Of a stretch of DNA of 64,000 nucleotides, positions 53,996 to 63,871 are shown piece after piece. The stretch covers positions 62,001 to 126,000 of the forward strand of contig NZ_CAJYPS010000011.1 in assembly GCF_913777145.1 (NCBI RefSeq), read 5' to 3'. Source of the stretch: an uncultured Roseateles sp. Its GTDB lineage: Bacteria > Pseudomonadota > Gammaproteobacteria > Burkholderiales > Burkholderiaceae_C. The first letter of the stretch is position 1. Every line of letters starts with the position of its first letter. The translations under genes and the position numbers were made by a program. Under the pieces are notes generated by a model. It was not told the origin of the DNA, searched no databases, and saw only the letters and a list, made by a program, of their open reading frames with translations.

Positions 53996-55582
53996 TCAGG
54001 CCACCTGCCGACTCAGTTGCACCGCAAGAATGGTCAGGGCCACCGCAAACAGCACGATCAACCCGCCCACGCCGGATGCGAAGCGGATCAGATCCACACG
54101 CTGCCGGGCCCGGTCGGCGTCCGTCACGAGGCGGGTCACCACGCCCAGGATGGGCAGCTCGACGCGATGGCGCAGGTCGTCCGCATCATGGAACACCGGG
54201 CGCAGCTGGCTGGCCGCGAAGGTCGCGAACACGCCGGACACCAGCGCCAGCGCCAGCGCGCCGGCCAGCAGCAGCAGGCGGTTGGGGGCCACGGGCTTGG
54301 GATTGGCCCGCGGGGGATCCACCACCTTGAAGTCGGCCACGCCGGCGGCCACATCCAGTTCACCGGAAATGGAGGCCTGCTCGCGTCGGGCCACCAGATC
54401 CTCGTAGTTCTTCTTCTGCACACCGTAGTCGCGGTTCAGCTGAGCCTCTTCGGCCTCCAACTGAGGCACCGTGCGCACCGACGACAGCGCCTGCGCGTAA
54501 CGCGAGGAATACTCGTCCACGCGGGCCTTCAGTGCGGCCACCTGCACCTCGGCCGCCGCCAGCATCTTGGTCAGCTCCTGAGCAGCCGGCGATCCGGCAC
54601 CGCCGCCTGCGGGCATGGCCGCCATGGACTTGCGTATCTCGGCCAGCTCGCGCTTCTTCTGCTCTTCCAGATCCTTGATCAGCTTGCGGGTGCTGATGAC
54701 GTCCGGATGCTGGTCGGTGTAGCGCTGCAGCAGTGCATCCAGATTCCGCCGCTGGTCTGCCAGACGGCCATCCACCTCGGACGTTGCATTGGCCCCACCG
54801 GCCTCGGGCAGCAGGCCCGGCATGGACGAATTGCCCGCGCTGCCGGCGTGAGCCTTCTCGGCCTCCAGCTGCGACTTGGCCGCATCCCGCGCATTGATCG
54901 CCTCGCGGTACTCCAGGCGCGCCCGCTCGAGCTGGCTGCTGAGGTCGGCGATGCGAGCCGCCGCATCCTTGCCATCGCCAACGGAGTTGCCGATATTGCG
55001 CAGCCGGAACTCCTTCAGGCGCGTCTCAGCTTCTTCCAGCTTCGCCTCGTAGGCCTTGATCTGTTCGTTGATGAAGGTGGCCGCCGTGGAACTGTCCTTG
55101 CGTTGCGCGCCCAGGCCGGACTCCATGAACAAGGACACCATGGACTGCACCACGCGCTTGGCCGACTCCGGATCGTTGTCGCGGTAGCCCAGGATGTAGA
55201 GGTTGTCGCGGCCGCTGCTCTGGATGGACAGGTTGCTGGTGACCTGGTCGATCAAGGCCTCCTGCTGGGCCTTGCTGGGGCTTTTCAGATCCAGGTCAGC
55301 CATGCGGATCAGCTTTTCGACATTGGGTCGGCTGATCAGCGTGCGGCTGAGTATGGTGACCTGCTGCTCCACATTCGGCTGCACGGTCAGACCTGCCATC
55401 AAGGGCTTCAGGATGGACTGCGTATCCACATAGATACGGGCGCTGGCCTCATAGCGGTCCGGCAGCACGAAAACCACCACCGCACCAACCACCCCCACCA
55501 CCCAGGAAACCAGCAGCCCGGCCCAGCGATATTTCCACATCCGCTTGGCGAAGCCAAGAATCTGGACAATGAGTTGATCCAT
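53996..55582 (-). CDS. epsF: Polysaccharide chain length determinant, XrtA system (Wzz/EpsF-like)
   Basis: The 528-residue inner-membrane protein has a Wzz domain with transmembrane helices at about 19-40 (WAGLLVSWVVGVVGAVVVFVL) and near residue 430 (LLLLAGALALALVSGVFATF), plus a third hydrophobic helix at the C-terminus. The periplasmic part (about 45-420) is largely coiled coil. The signature PPRANPKPVAPNRLLLL precedes the second helix. It matches the TIGR03007 group. It works with the tyrosine kinase directly downstream (1-bp gap) and the export lipoprotein upstream. Confidence 0.95.
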   Translation of the reverse strand: MDQLIVQILGFAKRMWKYRWAGLLVSWVVGVVGAVVVFVLPDRYEASARIYVDTQSILKPLMAGLTVQPNVEQQVTILSRTLISRPNVEKLIRMADLDLKSPSKAQQEALIDQVTSNLSIQSSGRDNLYILGYRDNDPESAKRVVQSMVSLFMESGLGAQRKDSSTAATFINEQIKAYEAKLEEAETRLKEFRLRNIGNSVGDGKDAAARIADLSSQLERARLEYREAINARDAAKSQLEAEKAHAGSAGNSSMPGLLPEAGGANATSEVDGRLADQRRNLDALLQRYTDQHPDVISTRKLIKDLEEQKKRELAEIRKSMAAMPAGGGAGSPAAQELTKMLAAAEVQVAALKARVDEYSSRYAQALSSVRTVPQLEAEEAQLNRDYGVQKKNYEDLVARREQASISGELDVAAGVADFKVVDPPRANPKPVAPNRLLLLAGALALALVSGVFATFAASQLRPVFHDADDLRHRVELPILGVVTRLVTDADRARQRVDLIRFASGVGGLIVLFAVALTILAVQLSRQVA

Positions 55583-55641
55583 CAGTACGACCGACGTAGA
55601 GATTGTTTAGGGCAGCCCGGCGGGCTGCCCGGCGCGCCAAA

Positions 55642-56286
55642 TCAGAAGAAGCTCTGCGGGATGATCAATATGTCGCCAGGCCGCATTTCGACATTGGCCG
55701 ACACGTCGCCGCGCCGCACCAGATCCTTGAGTCGGACCGTGTACTGCTTGTTGCCCTCGGCAGTGCGCAGGATGGTGGCATCGTTGCCGGCTGCGAAGTC
55801 GGTCAGGCCGCCCACGGCAATCATCACATCCAGCAACGTCATCTTCTGCTTGTAGGCCAGCGCCTGCGGCTTGGCCGCCTCGCCCACCACACGCACCTGC
55901 TCGCTGAAGGGGCCGACGAAGGACGTGACGATCACGGTGACGACCGGATCACGCACGTATTTGCCCAACTGCTTTTCGATGTCGCGGGCGACTTCCACCG
56001 AGTTCTTCCCCTGCACCATCAATTCCTCGACCAGCGGGGCCGAGATCTTGCCGTCGGGCCGTACCGGCACCGACATCGACAGTTCGGGGTTGCGCCAGAC
56101 CTGGATATTCAGGTTGTCGCCCGCGCCGATGATGTAGCTGTAATCACCCATGGCCGCCGACGCCGGCGCCGCCGGATGGGAATCCTTGAAGCTGGCACAA
56201 CCCACCAGCGCAAAAGCCGCGACGCACGGCAGCAGCCCGCGGAACAGACCCGACAGGTGCGAGCGAATACTTTTGTTCAAGACCAT
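55642..56286 (-). CDS. epsE: Polysaccharide export lipoprotein, XrtA system (Wza-like)
   Basis: The 214-residue lipoprotein has a lipobox LVGCAS after a hydrophobic signal, then a polysaccharide export domain (YIIGAGDNLNIQVWRNPELS, VRPDGKISAPLVEELMVQG) and a SLBB region (VRVVGEAAKPQALAY, IAVGGLTDFAAGNDATILR). It ends RPGDILIIPQSFF. It forms the outer-membrane/periplasmic export channel. Start choice is odd: GGAGG directly abuts the ATG, whereas a TTG two codons later has ideal 6-nt spacing, so the real start may be TTG at 56280. Confidence 0.93.
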   Translation of the reverse strand: MVLNKSIRSHLSGLFRGLLPCVAAFALVGCASFKDSHPAAPASAAMGDYSYIIGAGDNLNIQVWRNPELSMSVPVRPDGKISAPLVEELMVQGKNSVEVARDIEKQLGKYVRDPVVTVIVTSFVGPFSEQVRVVGEAAKPQALAYKQKMTLLDVMIAVGGLTDFAAGNDATILRTAEGNKQYTVRLKDLVRRGDVSANVEMRPGDILIIPQSFF

Positions 56287-56535
56287 CCTCCAGAGCCGAC
56301 TTCAAACAAGGAAACGCCAGTGCAGTTCTCTATGGTAAGCCAGCCCAAAAACGCAGCAGCGCGCACCACGGCACTCTGGCACGGATTTGACCCTAGACCC
56401 CCCTTGAATGCATCCCCCGAAGCAAGGGCGCGGCGCCCAGGGAAAACGCCCCAACACGACCCCATGATGCCCCCACCCTCAAAGCTGTCGAGAAAATTTA
56501 CAGCGCCACTTGCAAAAAGCGAGTCATCCTTTGCA

Positions 56536-56548
56536 AATCAATGACTTA
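56536..56548 (+). promoter_or_regulatory. IHF binding site, perfect consensus
   Basis: AATCAATGACTTA fits the IHF consensus WATCAA-N4-TTR at every defined position. It lies just upstream of the -24/-12 promoter, where IHF usually bends DNA so that an enhancer-bound activator can touch the sigma-54 holoenzyme. Confidence 0.65.
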
Positions 56549-56554
56549 CAGACC

Positions 56555-56570
56555 TGGCACAGACTCTGCT
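56555..56570 (+). promoter_or_regulatory. Sigma-54 (-24/-12) promoter for the PEP-CTERM gene
   Basis: TGGCACAGACTCTGCT matches the TGGCACG-N4-TTGCW consensus, with the invariant GG and GC separated exactly as required and only two changes elsewhere. The transcript would start near 56582, leaving a leader of about 50 nt before the AAGGAG ribosome-binding site. PEP-CTERM genes in exosortase A bacteria are known to be controlled by RpoN with the PrsK/PrsR two-component system. Those regulator genes are not in this window. Confidence 0.75.
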
Positions 56571-56631
56571 TAAGAGAGCACGCAACAAGATTCGCGTGAC
56601 ACCTCACCAATCAGCCCCAAGGAGAGTTGAA

Positions 56632-57534
56632 ATGGCAAGCAAGTTTTCGCTGAAGGCCCTGAGCGCCGCAGCCCTGATCCTGGCAGCCGGCGCGGCCAAC
56701 GCCGACGCTTTCTACGTGGACGTCGGCACCAGCTACGACACGGTCGGCGGCAAGGTCAACTCGACCTCGACCGCGGTCAAGACCGAGATGAACGTGCGCT
56801 ATCGCTCGCAGACCACCATCACCGACACCAACGGTAGCCTGGGTCTGGATGTCGGTGATCGCACGAACACCACGGCAGGTCTGGCGCTGACCGGTATCAA
56901 TACTGGTTCGCTGGCCACGACGGCCATCACCAACTTCACGCCGCTGCCGGTCGGCTTCCCCTCGCCCGGCACGAACAGCAACAACGGCTACGGCAGCAAC
57001 TGGGTCATCTCCTTCGGCATCAGCAACCTGCAAGGTACGGTGACCGGCCTGAGCCCCAACGGCCCGACGATCTCCTACGACGCTGGCGCTGTCATCAATT
57101 TCTACATCTGGGACTCGGCCAGTGGTGCTGCCGGCCTGAACTTCATGAACATTGTCGTCTCCAACGGCCAGACTGGCGTTGGCGGCACGGTGCTGAATGG
57201 TCGCGTCGACTTCACGGGCATCGAAGGCAACCAGTTCGCCAACCTGTTCCACTCGGCTGACAAGTCCTGCAATGGCTTCAACGGCTATTTCGACATGTGG
57301 CAGAACTGCGGCGCCAACCCGGGCGACCTGAACATCTCCTTCCGCACCGACTTCAACACGGACGTGCTGGTGTCGCCGGTGGTCATTCCTGGCGATCCGC
57401 TGCAATTCGTGATCGGGCCGGCCGACCATGACGGCAGCGCCCGCTTCGAACTGCCCGAGCCGGGTTCGCTGGCCCTGGCCGGTCTGGCTCTGGTCGGCGC
57501 GGCTTCCATCCGTCGTCGCAAGCAAGCCGCCTGA
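56632..57534 (+). CDS. PEP-CTERM surface protein
   Basis: The 300-residue protein has a signal peptide (MASKFSLKALSAAALILAAG...ANADA) and a Ser/Thr/Asn-rich beta-type body. The C-terminal sorting signal is PEPGSLALAGLALVGAASIRRRKQAA: the PEP motif, one membrane helix and a basic cluster. This is the exosortase A substrate pattern. Two cysteines (CNGF, NCGAN) near residue 220-235 could form a disulfide. The body's function is not recognisable; it may be an EPS-linked floc or matrix protein. It has its own RBS (AAGGAGAG), sigma-54 promoter and terminator, so it is a single-gene transcript. Confidence 0.95.
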   Translation: MASKFSLKALSAAALILAAGAANADAFYVDVGTSYDTVGGKVNSTSTAVKTEMNVRYRSQTTITDTNGSLGLDVGDRTNTTAGLALTGINTGSLATTAITNFTPLPVGFPSPGTNSNNGYGSNWVISFGISNLQGTVTGLSPNGPTISYDAGAVINFYIWDSASGAAGLNFMNIVVSNGQTGVGGTVLNGRVDFTGIEGNQFANLFHSADKSCNGFNGYFDMWQNCGANPGDLNISFRTDFNTDVLVSPVVIPGDPLQFVIGPADHDGSARFELPEPGSLALAGLALVGAASIRRRKQAA

Positions 57535-57555
57535 TCGGTCCTGCTTGAGTCAAGA

Positions 57556-57583
57556 AACCGCGGCGCCTGCCGCGGTTTTTTTT
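57556..57583 (+). terminator. Rho-independent terminator after the PEP-CTERM gene
   Basis: A 9-bp stem (AACCGCGGC/GCCGCGGTT) with a 4-nt loop is followed by eight T residues, 21 bp after the stop codon. On the other strand the stem is followed by TTTCTT, so it may also help stop transcripts from glgA. Confidence 0.93.
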
Positions 57584-57725
57584 CGTCTCTACGGTTGAGC
57601 AGACCGCCCCCGAAGCTCCGACAAGCCCGATCCCCCCAAAAACCCAACCGGCACCCTCGGCAGTGAGAGTGCATGACGATGAGGGCGGCCAAGCACCAGA
57701 GGGAGCAAAACACCGAGTCGCGCGG

Positions 57726-59198
57726 CTAAGCAGTACTCCCGATGCACTGCCGATAGACCTCCAGGTAGCGCCGCGCCGACGCTTCCCAACTGAATTGCTG
57801 GCGCATCGCCGTGGCACACACGCCCCGCCACATCTCGGGGCGTCGCCATAGAACGAAGGCCCGCCGCAGTGCTCGGCCGAACTCAACGAAGTCGTGATCG
57901 TTGAACACAAAGCCGGTCGCCGTGCCGGCGTCCAGATCTTCCAGCGTGCAGTCGACCACGGTATCCGCCAGCCCCCCGACCCGATGCACTAGTGGCAGCG
58001 CGCCGTAGCTCAGGCCGTAGAGCTGGGTCAGACCGCAGGGCTCGAAGCGGCTGGGCACCAGCATCACGTCACTGCCGGCGTAGATGCGGTGCGCCAGCCC
58101 CTCGTCCATGCCGACCCTGCGGGCGATCTGGCGCGGATACCGGGTGGCTGCCTGCGCAAAGGCGGCTTCCAACGCCGCGTCGCCGCTACCCAGCACCACC
58201 AACTGACCGCCACCGGCCAACAAGTCCGGCAAGGTCTGCAACACCAGGGGCAGGCCCTTCTGCTCAGTGAGCCGGCTGACAACGCTAAACAGCGGGGCCT
58301 CGGGGGACTCGGCCAGCCCGCATTCCTGCTGCAGCGCCGCCTTGCACCCAGACTTGCCCTCGGGCCGCTCGGCGCTGTAGGGACGCGCGATCGCCCGGTC
58401 ATGAGCGGGCGACCAGACGCGGTAGTCCACGCCGTTCAGGATGCCATGCAGCACCCCGGCACGATGACGCAGCAGACCATCCAGCCCGCAACCCTGGGCC
58501 TGGGTCTGGATCTCGCGGGCATAGGTCGGGCTGACCGTGGTGAGGGCATCGGCAAAGTGCAGCCCTGCCTTCATGAAGCTCACTTGGCCATAGAACTCCA
58601 GCCCCTCGACCGCATAGTGCTCGGGCGGCAGACCCAGGTCCTCGAACTGGCTGGCCGGGAACAAGCCCTGATAGGCCAGGTTGTGCACCGTGTAGACGCT
58701 GCGTGCCTGGGTGCGCCCACGCGTCCGGCTGGCCGCCACATGGGCGCAGCTGAGCGCCGCGTGCCAGTCGTGCGCATGCACGACCTGGGGCCGCCACCGC
58801 GCGTCCAGCCCTTCCGCCAGCCGCGCAGCAGCCAGGCCCAGCAGCGCAAAGCGGCGATGGTTGTCCGCGTAGGCCTGGCCGGTCTCGTCCGCATATGGGT
58901 TGCCGGGGCGCTCGAACAGCCCGGGCGCATCCAGCAGATAGACCACGGTGCGGCCCATGCCGGCCAGCCGCCCCCGCAGCAACACCGCACGCCCCTCCGC
59001 CCAGGGCAGAGCCAGCGGTGCCAGCGCGCATTCGCCGGTCAACGACTCCCTGAAGGCCGGCAGCCCCGGCAGCAGCAGACGCACGTCCGCCCCCTGCGCG
59101 GCCAGCGCCTCCGGCAGTGCCGCTGCCACATCGGCCAGGCCACCGGTCTTGACCAGTGGGTACAGCTCCGCGCTGACCTGCAGGACGGTGAGCGTCAC
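57726..59198 (-). CDS. glgA: Glycogen synthase (GT5)
   Basis: The 490-residue GT5 enzyme elongates alpha-1,4-glucan from ADP-glucose. The ADP-glucose-binding KTGGLADV occurs at the N-terminus ([16 protein letters not shown]). HAHDWHA, the C-terminal [12 protein letters not shown] and the acidic [20 protein letters not shown] are also present. It starts with GTG overlapping the glgC stop. An open frame upstream reads into glgC and is not used. No glgB or glgP is seen nearby, so the pathway is incomplete in this window. Confidence 0.95.
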   Translation of the reverse strand: MTLTVLQVSAELYPLVKTGGLADVAAALPEALAAQGADVRLLLPGLPAFRESLTGECALAPLALPWAEGRAVLLRGRLAGMGRTVVYLLDAPGLFERPGNPYADETGQAYADNHRRFALLGLAAARLAEGLDARWRPQVVHAHDWHAALSCAHVAASRTRGRTQARSVYTVHNLAYQGLFPASQFEDLGLPPEHYAVEGLEFYGQVSFMKAGLHFADALTTVSPTYAREIQTQAQGCGLDGLLRHRAGVLHGILNGVDYRVWSPAHDRAIARPYSAERPEGKSGCKAALQQECGLAESPEAPLFSVVSRLTEQKGLPLVLQTLPDLLAGGGQLVVLGSGDAALEAAFAQAATRYPRQIARRVGMDEGLAHRIYAGSDVMLVPSRFEPCGLTQLYGLSYGALPLVHRVGGLADTVVDCTLEDLDAGTATGFVFNDHDFVEFGRALRRAFVLWRRPEMWRGVCATAMRQQFSWEASARRYLEVYRQCIGSTA

Positions 59199-60454
59199 AG
59201 GCGGGCCAGCATCTGCTTGGTGATCAGCATCACACCCTGCTCGGTGCGCTCGAAGCGCGCGGCGTCCAGCAAGGGATCCTCGCCAACGACCAGGCCATCC
59301 GGGATCTCGCAAGCGCGATCAATGATGACCTTGGTGAGGCGGCAGTTGCGCCCTATCGTGACGCCCGGCAGCACCACACACTGATGAATGTTGCAGAAGG
59401 AGCGTATGCGCACGTTGTTGAACAGTACCGACTGCACCACGTGCGAGCCCGACACGATGCAGCCCGCGCCGACCAGTGTGTTCACGGTCATGCCGTGCAT
59501 GCCGTTGTGGTCCGGGATGAACTTGGCCGGCGGCAGCTGGCGCTGGTAGGTCCAGATGGGCCAGTCGGTGTCATAGATGTCCAGCTCAGGGTTGATGGAA
59601 GCGAGGTCCAGGTTGGCTGCCCAGAACGCATCCAGCGTGCCCACGTCGCGCCAATAGGGCGGCGCGCCGCTGGGGTTCATGATGCAGCTCATGTGGAAGG
59701 GATGAGCCAGGGCCTGCCCCTCGGCCACCACACGAGGGATCACATCCTTGCCGAAGTCATGGCTGGACGAGGGATCGGCGATGTCGATCTCCAGCAGACG
59801 GTAGAGGTAGGCCGCATCGAAGATGTAGATGCCCATGCTGGCCATGCAGACACCGGCTCGACCGGGAATGCAGGCCGGCTGCTGGGGCTTCTCGTCGAAG
59901 CGCGTGATGCGGCGCTGCTCGTCCACCGACATCACCCCGAAGGCACTCGCCTCGCCCTGGCCTACCTCGATGCAGCCCACGGTGCAGCCCAGCCCGTGCT
60001 CGGCGTGATCCGCCAGCATGCTGGAGTAGTCCATCTTGTAGATGTGATCGCCGGCCAGCACGACGATGTAGTCGCAGCCGGTGCTCTGGATGATGTCCAG
60101 GTTCTGGTAGACCGCATCGGCCGTGCCGCGATACCAGTGCTCTTCGTTGACCCGCTGCTGCGCAGGCATCAGGTCCACGGTTTCGTTGAGCTCGGCGCGC
60201 AGAAAGCTCCAGCCGCGCTGGATATGTCGCAGCAGCGAATGGCTCTTGTACTGCGTGACCACGCCGATGCGGCGTATGCCCGAGTTCACGCAGTTGGACA
60301 GCGCGAAATCGATGATGCGGAACTTGCCGCCGAAATAGACAGCCGGCTTCGCGCGCGAATCGGTCAGCTGCTTGAGCCGGGAGCCGCGCCCGCCCGCGAG
60401 CACCAGGGCCACGGCGCGGCGCGCCAGTTGATGGGCAGAAACAGCGGCTGGCAT
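59195..60454 (-). CDS. glgC: Glucose-1-phosphate adenylyltransferase
   Basis: The 419-residue enzyme makes ADP-glucose for GlgA. It has [51 protein letters not shown] and a C-terminal beta-helix ([36 protein letters not shown]) typical of bacterial GlgC. The ATG at MPAAVS has GGAG 8 nt upstream. The upstream frame extension to 60508 has no similarity. Confidence 0.96.
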   Translation of the reverse strand: MPAAVSAHQLARRAVALVLAGGRGSRLKQLTDSRAKPAVYFGGKFRIIDFALSNCVNSGIRRIGVVTQYKSHSLLRHIQRGWSFLRAELNETVDLMPAQQRVNEEHWYRGTADAVYQNLDIIQSTGCDYIVVLAGDHIYKMDYSSMLADHAEHGLGCTVGCIEVGQGEASAFGVMSVDEQRRITRFDEKPQQPACIPGRAGVCMASMGIYIFDAAYLYRLLEIDIADPSSSHDFGKDVIPRVVAEGQALAHPFHMSCIMNPSGAPPYWRDVGTLDAFWAANLDLASINPELDIYDTDWPIWTYQRQLPPAKFIPDHNGMHGMTVNTLVGAGCIVSGSHVVQSVLFNNVRIRSFCNIHQCVVLPGVTIGRNCRLTKVIIDRACEIPDGLVVGEDPLLDAARFERTEQGVMLITKQMLARL

Positions 60455-60560
60455 GCAGGGTTCTCCACGAACAACGCGATGACGCCCTGAGTTTGCGATG
60501 CGCCGCAAGCGCCGCGTGAGCGGGGCTTTCCCTCAGCCCGCCACAGCCGCAGGCAAGGGT

Positions 60561-61346
60561 TCAGCGCCCCGTCAGGTCCCGCTGCCGGAAGGATTCGTAC
60601 AGGCAGATGGCCGCCGCGGCCGCCACGTTCAGCGACTCCTCGCCGCCAGGCTGGGGGATGCGCAGCTTCAGCTGGCAGCGCGCCATCAGCGCGTCCGACA
60701 CGCCCTGCCCCTCGTGACCCATGACCCAGGCGCAGGGCCGGGGCAGCTCGACACGCCCCAGCGCATGCTCGGTGTGCGAGCTGGTCGCGATCAGCGGCAG
60801 CGTCAGCACCTCCAGCTCTGCCGGCTGCAGACCCTCGTGCAACTGCAGCGCGAAATGGGCGCCCTGGCCGGCCCGCACCACCTTGGGCGACCACAGCGCC
60901 GCCGTACCCTTGAGCGCCAGCACCTGGCGCACCCCGAAGGCTGCCGCACTGCGCAGGATGGCACCCACATTGCCGGCATCCTGCAGGCGGTCCAGCACCA
61001 AGGTGTCGACCGCGGGCTGCAGCGGCGCGCTCGCCGGCAGCGCGTACTCGGCGCCCATCAACGCGGGCGACTCCAGGCCGCTCAGGCCCTGGAACAGCGA
61101 GGCCGACACCACCAGCACACGCGGCGCGGTCTGCGCCAGCTCGGCCAGTTCGGGGCGGGCCATCGCGGCCTCGGTCGCCACCACCAGCGCCGGCGTCCAA
61201 CCGCGCGTGCGGGCCGCACGCAGCAGATGGTCACCCTCCATCCAGATCGTGCCGGTCTTGCGATAGCCGGCCGGATCGGCCGCGAGCTTGCGCAGACGCT
61301 GCAGCGCGGGGTTGTCGCGCGAGGTGATGGCTTCGATGCGGCTCAT
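60561..61346 (-). CDS. RNA 2'-O-methyltransferase (TrmH/SpoU family)
   Basis: The 261-residue SPOUT enzyme carries motif 1 [20 protein letters not shown], motif 2 [13 protein letters not shown] and motif 3 [22 protein letters not shown]. The N-terminal part ([36 protein letters not shown]) is the usual substrate-binding extension of rRNA methyltransferases such as RlmB-like proteins. The target base is not predictable. The ATG overlaps the rnhB stop. Confidence 0.92.
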   Translation of the reverse strand: MSRIEAITSRDNPALQRLRKLAADPAGYRKTGTIWMEGDHLLRAARTRGWTPALVVATEAAMARPELAELAQTAPRVLVVSASLFQGLSGLESPALMGAEYALPASAPLQPAVDTLVLDRLQDAGNVGAILRSAAAFGVRQVLALKGTAALWSPKVVRAGQGAHFALQLHEGLQPAELEVLTLPLIATSSHTEHALGRVELPRPCAWVMGHEGQGVSDALMARCQLKLRIPQPGGEESLNVAAAAAICLYESFRQRDLTGR

Positions 61347-61954
61347 GCGCCGTCTCCGGGAGTCAGGCAGGCACGCACCGGCGCGAAGCTGCGGCGATGC
61401 CAGGGGCTGGCGCCGTGCGCGCGCAGCGCCGCCAGGTGTTCGGGCGTGGGATAGCCCTTGTGGGTGGCAAAGCCGTACTGCGGGTGGCTTTCGTGCATCT
61501 GCTCGCACTGGCGGTCGCGCGTGACCTTGGCGAGTATGGATGCGGCCGAAATGGCGGCGATCTTGGCATCGCCCTTCACGATGGCCTCGGCCGGCACGCT
61601 CAGACGCGGCAGGCGGTTGCCGTCCACCTGCACCAGCGCCGGCTTCAACCGCAAGCCGGCCACCGCGCGCTGCATGGCCAGCAGCGTCGCGCTCAGGATG
61701 TTGAGGCGGTCGATCTCTTCGGCGCTGGCCTCGGCAATGCAGAAGCACAGCGCCTTGGCGCGGATCTCGTCGAACAGGCGGGCCCGCCGCGCTGCGCTCA
61801 GCACCTTGGAATCGGCCAGGCCGGCGATGGGCTGGAGTTCATCCAGGATGACCGCGGCGGCCACGACCGGGCCGGCCAGCGGCCCGCGCCCCGCCTCGTC
61901 GACACCGGCCAGCAGGCCTTGCGGGGTCCAGTCCAGCGCCGTCTGTTCAGGCAC
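61343..61954 (-). CDS. rnhB: Ribonuclease HII
   Basis: The 203-residue enzyme removes RNA from RNA/DNA hybrids. It has [54 protein letters not shown] and [15 protein letters not shown], with the DEDD catalytic acids in place. The start is a GTG overlapping lpxB by 8 nt. An ATG 21 bp upstream is equally possible, and neither has a good Shine-Dalgarno. Confidence 0.93.
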   Translation of the reverse strand: MPEQTALDWTPQGLLAGVDEAGRGPLAGPVVAAAVILDELQPIAGLADSKVLSAARRARLFDEIRAKALCFCIAEASAEEIDRLNILSATLLAMQRAVAGLRLKPALVQVDGNRLPRLSVPAEAIVKGDAKIAAISAASILAKVTRDRQCEQMHESHPQYGFATHKGYPTPEHLAALRAHGASPWHRRSFAPVRACLTPGDGA

Positions 61955-63071
61955 CGATGAGCTGCGCGATCGCATCGGCGGCACGCTGCGCGGTGTTCTG
62001 GCGCAGCATCTGATGAAGCTCGACAAAGCGCTGCTGGATGCGCTCACGGCGCGGCAGATCGTCCAGCAGGCGCTCGGCCTCGCGGGCCAGCGCCTCGGGC
62101 GTGCACTGCTGCTGCAGCAACTCGGGCACGACGAAGTCGCGCGCCAGGATGTTGGGCAGACCCACCCAGGGCTGCAGCGCGCGGCCCTGCAGCCGCCACC
62201 AGTTCAGCGGATGGATCTTGTAGGTCACGACCATGGGCCGCTTGAAAAGCGCCGCTTCCAGCGTGGCCGTGCCGCTGGCCACCAGGCTGAGGTCGCAGGC
62301 CGCGAGCGCGTCATGCGAGCGGCCGTCCAGCAGCTGGATGTCCACGTCGCCCAGCATGGGCTCGAGCAGCGCCCGCATGCCGGGTGCCACCGGCATCACG
62401 AAGCGCCGGCCGGGGCGCGACATCAGCCTTGCCGCCCCAATCAATGCCGGCGCCACATAACGGATCTCGCTCTTGCGGCTGCCCGGCAGCAGCGCGATGA
62501 CGGTGTCGCTGTCGGCCAGGCCCAGCGCCTGGCGGGCCGCGGTACGCGGCGGCTCCATGGGAATGGCATCGGCCAGCGGGTGGCCCACGTAGGTGGCGGC
62601 TATACCGGCCGCCTGCAGCAGCTCGGGCTCGAAGGGGAACAGGCACAGCACATGGTCGGCCGCGCGCTTGATGGTCTTCACCCGCTCGGGCCGCCAGGCC
62701 CAGATCGACGGGCACACGAAGTGCACGGTCTTGAGCCCGGCCTCGCGCAGCCGCGTCTCGAGACCGAAGTTGAAGTCGGGCGCGTCGATGCCGATGAACA
62801 CATCGGGCTGGCCAGCGATCAGGCGATCGCCGAGCTGGCGGCGGCGCGACAGCGCCTCGCGCAAATGCATCAACGCCTCGACATAGCCGATGAAGGCCAG
62901 GTTGTTGGGCCACCAGGCCTCGAAGCCCTGGGCCTGCATGCGCGGGCCGCCCATGCCCTGGGCGCTGAGCTGGGGCCAGCGTTCGCGCAGCCCGGCCAGC
63001 AGCAGGCCACCGAGCAGATCGCCGCTGGCCTCGCAGACCGACAGGCCCAGCCGGGGTGCTTGCAGGCTCAT
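61947..63071 (-). CDS. lpxB: Lipid-A-disaccharide synthase
   Basis: The 374-residue GT19 enzyme joins UDP-2,3-diacylglucosamine and lipid X. It has [64 protein letters not shown] and [21 protein letters not shown]. It follows lpxA in the standard lpxA-lpxB-rnhB order. The ATG at MSLQAP begins family similarity; the further open frame reads into lpxA. Confidence 0.96.
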   Translation of the reverse strand: MSLQAPRLGLSVCEASGDLLGGLLLAGLRERWPQLSAQGMGGPRMQAQGFEAWWPNNLAFIGYVEALMHLREALSRRRQLGDRLIAGQPDVFIGIDAPDFNFGLETRLREAGLKTVHFVCPSIWAWRPERVKTIKRAADHVLCLFPFEPELLQAAGIAATYVGHPLADAIPMEPPRTAARQALGLADSDTVIALLPGSRKSEIRYVAPALIGAARLMSRPGRRFVMPVAPGMRALLEPMLGDVDIQLLDGRSHDALAACDLSLVASGTATLEAALFKRPMVVTYKIHPLNWWRLQGRALQPWVGLPNILARDFVVPELLQQQCTPEALAREAERLLDDLPRRERIQQRFVELHQMLRQNTAQRAADAIAQLIGA

Positions 63072-63075
63072 GCGA

Positions 63076-63864
63076 TCAGCGGACGATGCCGCGCGTGGTG
63101 GTGGCGAGGAAACGCAGCATGCAGTCGATGTCGCCATCGGCCACCCCGCCTTCGCTGCCGCGCAGCGCCTCGATCGCGGCCTGCGCCTCGTCCAGCGTGT
63201 GGCCGGTGCGGTAGATCAGCTTGTGCATCTGCCGCACGATGGCGATGCGCTCGGCCGAGAACTCGCGGCGCTTGAGCCCGATCACGTTGACCGCCCGCAC
63301 CGTCAGCGGGTTGCCGTCCACGGTCATGAAGGGCGGAACGTCCTGCGCCACATGGGCCTGAAAGCCCACCATCGCGTGGTCGCCGATGCGCATGCGCTGC
63401 AGCACGCCCGTCAGGCCGCCTATGGTCACGTGATCGCCCACCTGCACATGGCCGGCCAGCGTGGCGTTGTTGGCCATCACGCACTCGTTGCCTATGACCA
63501 CATCGTGCGCCACATGGCAGTAGGCCATGATCCAGTTGTCGTCGCCGATGCGGGTCTCGCCGCGATCCTGCACCGTGCCCACATTGAGCGTGCAGAACTC
63601 GCGGATGGTGTTGCCATCACCGATCACCAGCGTGGTGGGCTCGCCGGCGTACTTCTTGTCCTGGTTGGCCGCGCCCACCGAGTTGAACTGGAAGATGCGG
63701 TTGTCGCGGCCAATCGTCGTGTGACCCTCGACCACGCAGTGCGGGCCGACGACCGTGCCCGCGCCTATCTTCACGTGCGGGCCGATCAGCGTGTAGGCAC
63801 CGACCTCGACCGAGCTGTCCAGCTCGGCCGCCGGGTCCACGATGGCGGTGGGGTGGATGGCCAT
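63076..63864 (-). CDS. lpxA: Acyl-ACP--UDP-N-acetylglucosamine O-acyltransferase
   Basis: The 262-residue left-handed beta-helix enzyme performs the first step of lipid A synthesis. Hexapeptide repeats run from [20 protein letters not shown] through [38 protein letters not shown], which includes the catalytic histidine region. The C-terminal helical part has [12 protein letters not shown]. It starts 7 bp after fabZ. Confidence 0.96.
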   Translation of the reverse strand: MAIHPTAIVDPAAELDSSVEVGAYTLIGPHVKIGAGTVVGPHCVVEGHTTIGRDNRIFQFNSVGAANQDKKYAGEPTTLVIGDGNTIREFCTLNVGTVQDRGETRIGDDNWIMAYCHVAHDVVIGNECVMANNATLAGHVQVGDHVTIGGLTGVLQRMRIGDHAMVGFQAHVAQDVPPFMTVDGNPLTVRAVNVIGLKRREFSAERIAIVRQMHKLIYRTGHTLDEAQAAIEALRGSEGGVADGDIDCMLRFLATTTRGIVR

Positions 63865-63871
63865 GGGCGCG

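Larger units (their letters stand above)
56287..56631. other. Divergent intergenic region between epsE and the PEP-CTERM gene
   Basis: This 345-bp gap contains no plausible gene and is less GC-rich than its surroundings. It holds two TTGCAA palindromes exactly 21 bp apart (56510-56515 and 56531-56536), an IHF-type site, and a sigma-54 promoter reading toward the PEP-CTERM gene. A GGCAC direct repeat also occurs near 56372-56386. No promoter toward epsE was recognisable. Confidence 0.6.

Noticed and set aside
56385-56400. Second sigma-54-like element (TGGCACGGATTTGAC)
   Set aside because: The -24 half is good, but there is no GC at the required -12 spacing, so it is not a functional match.
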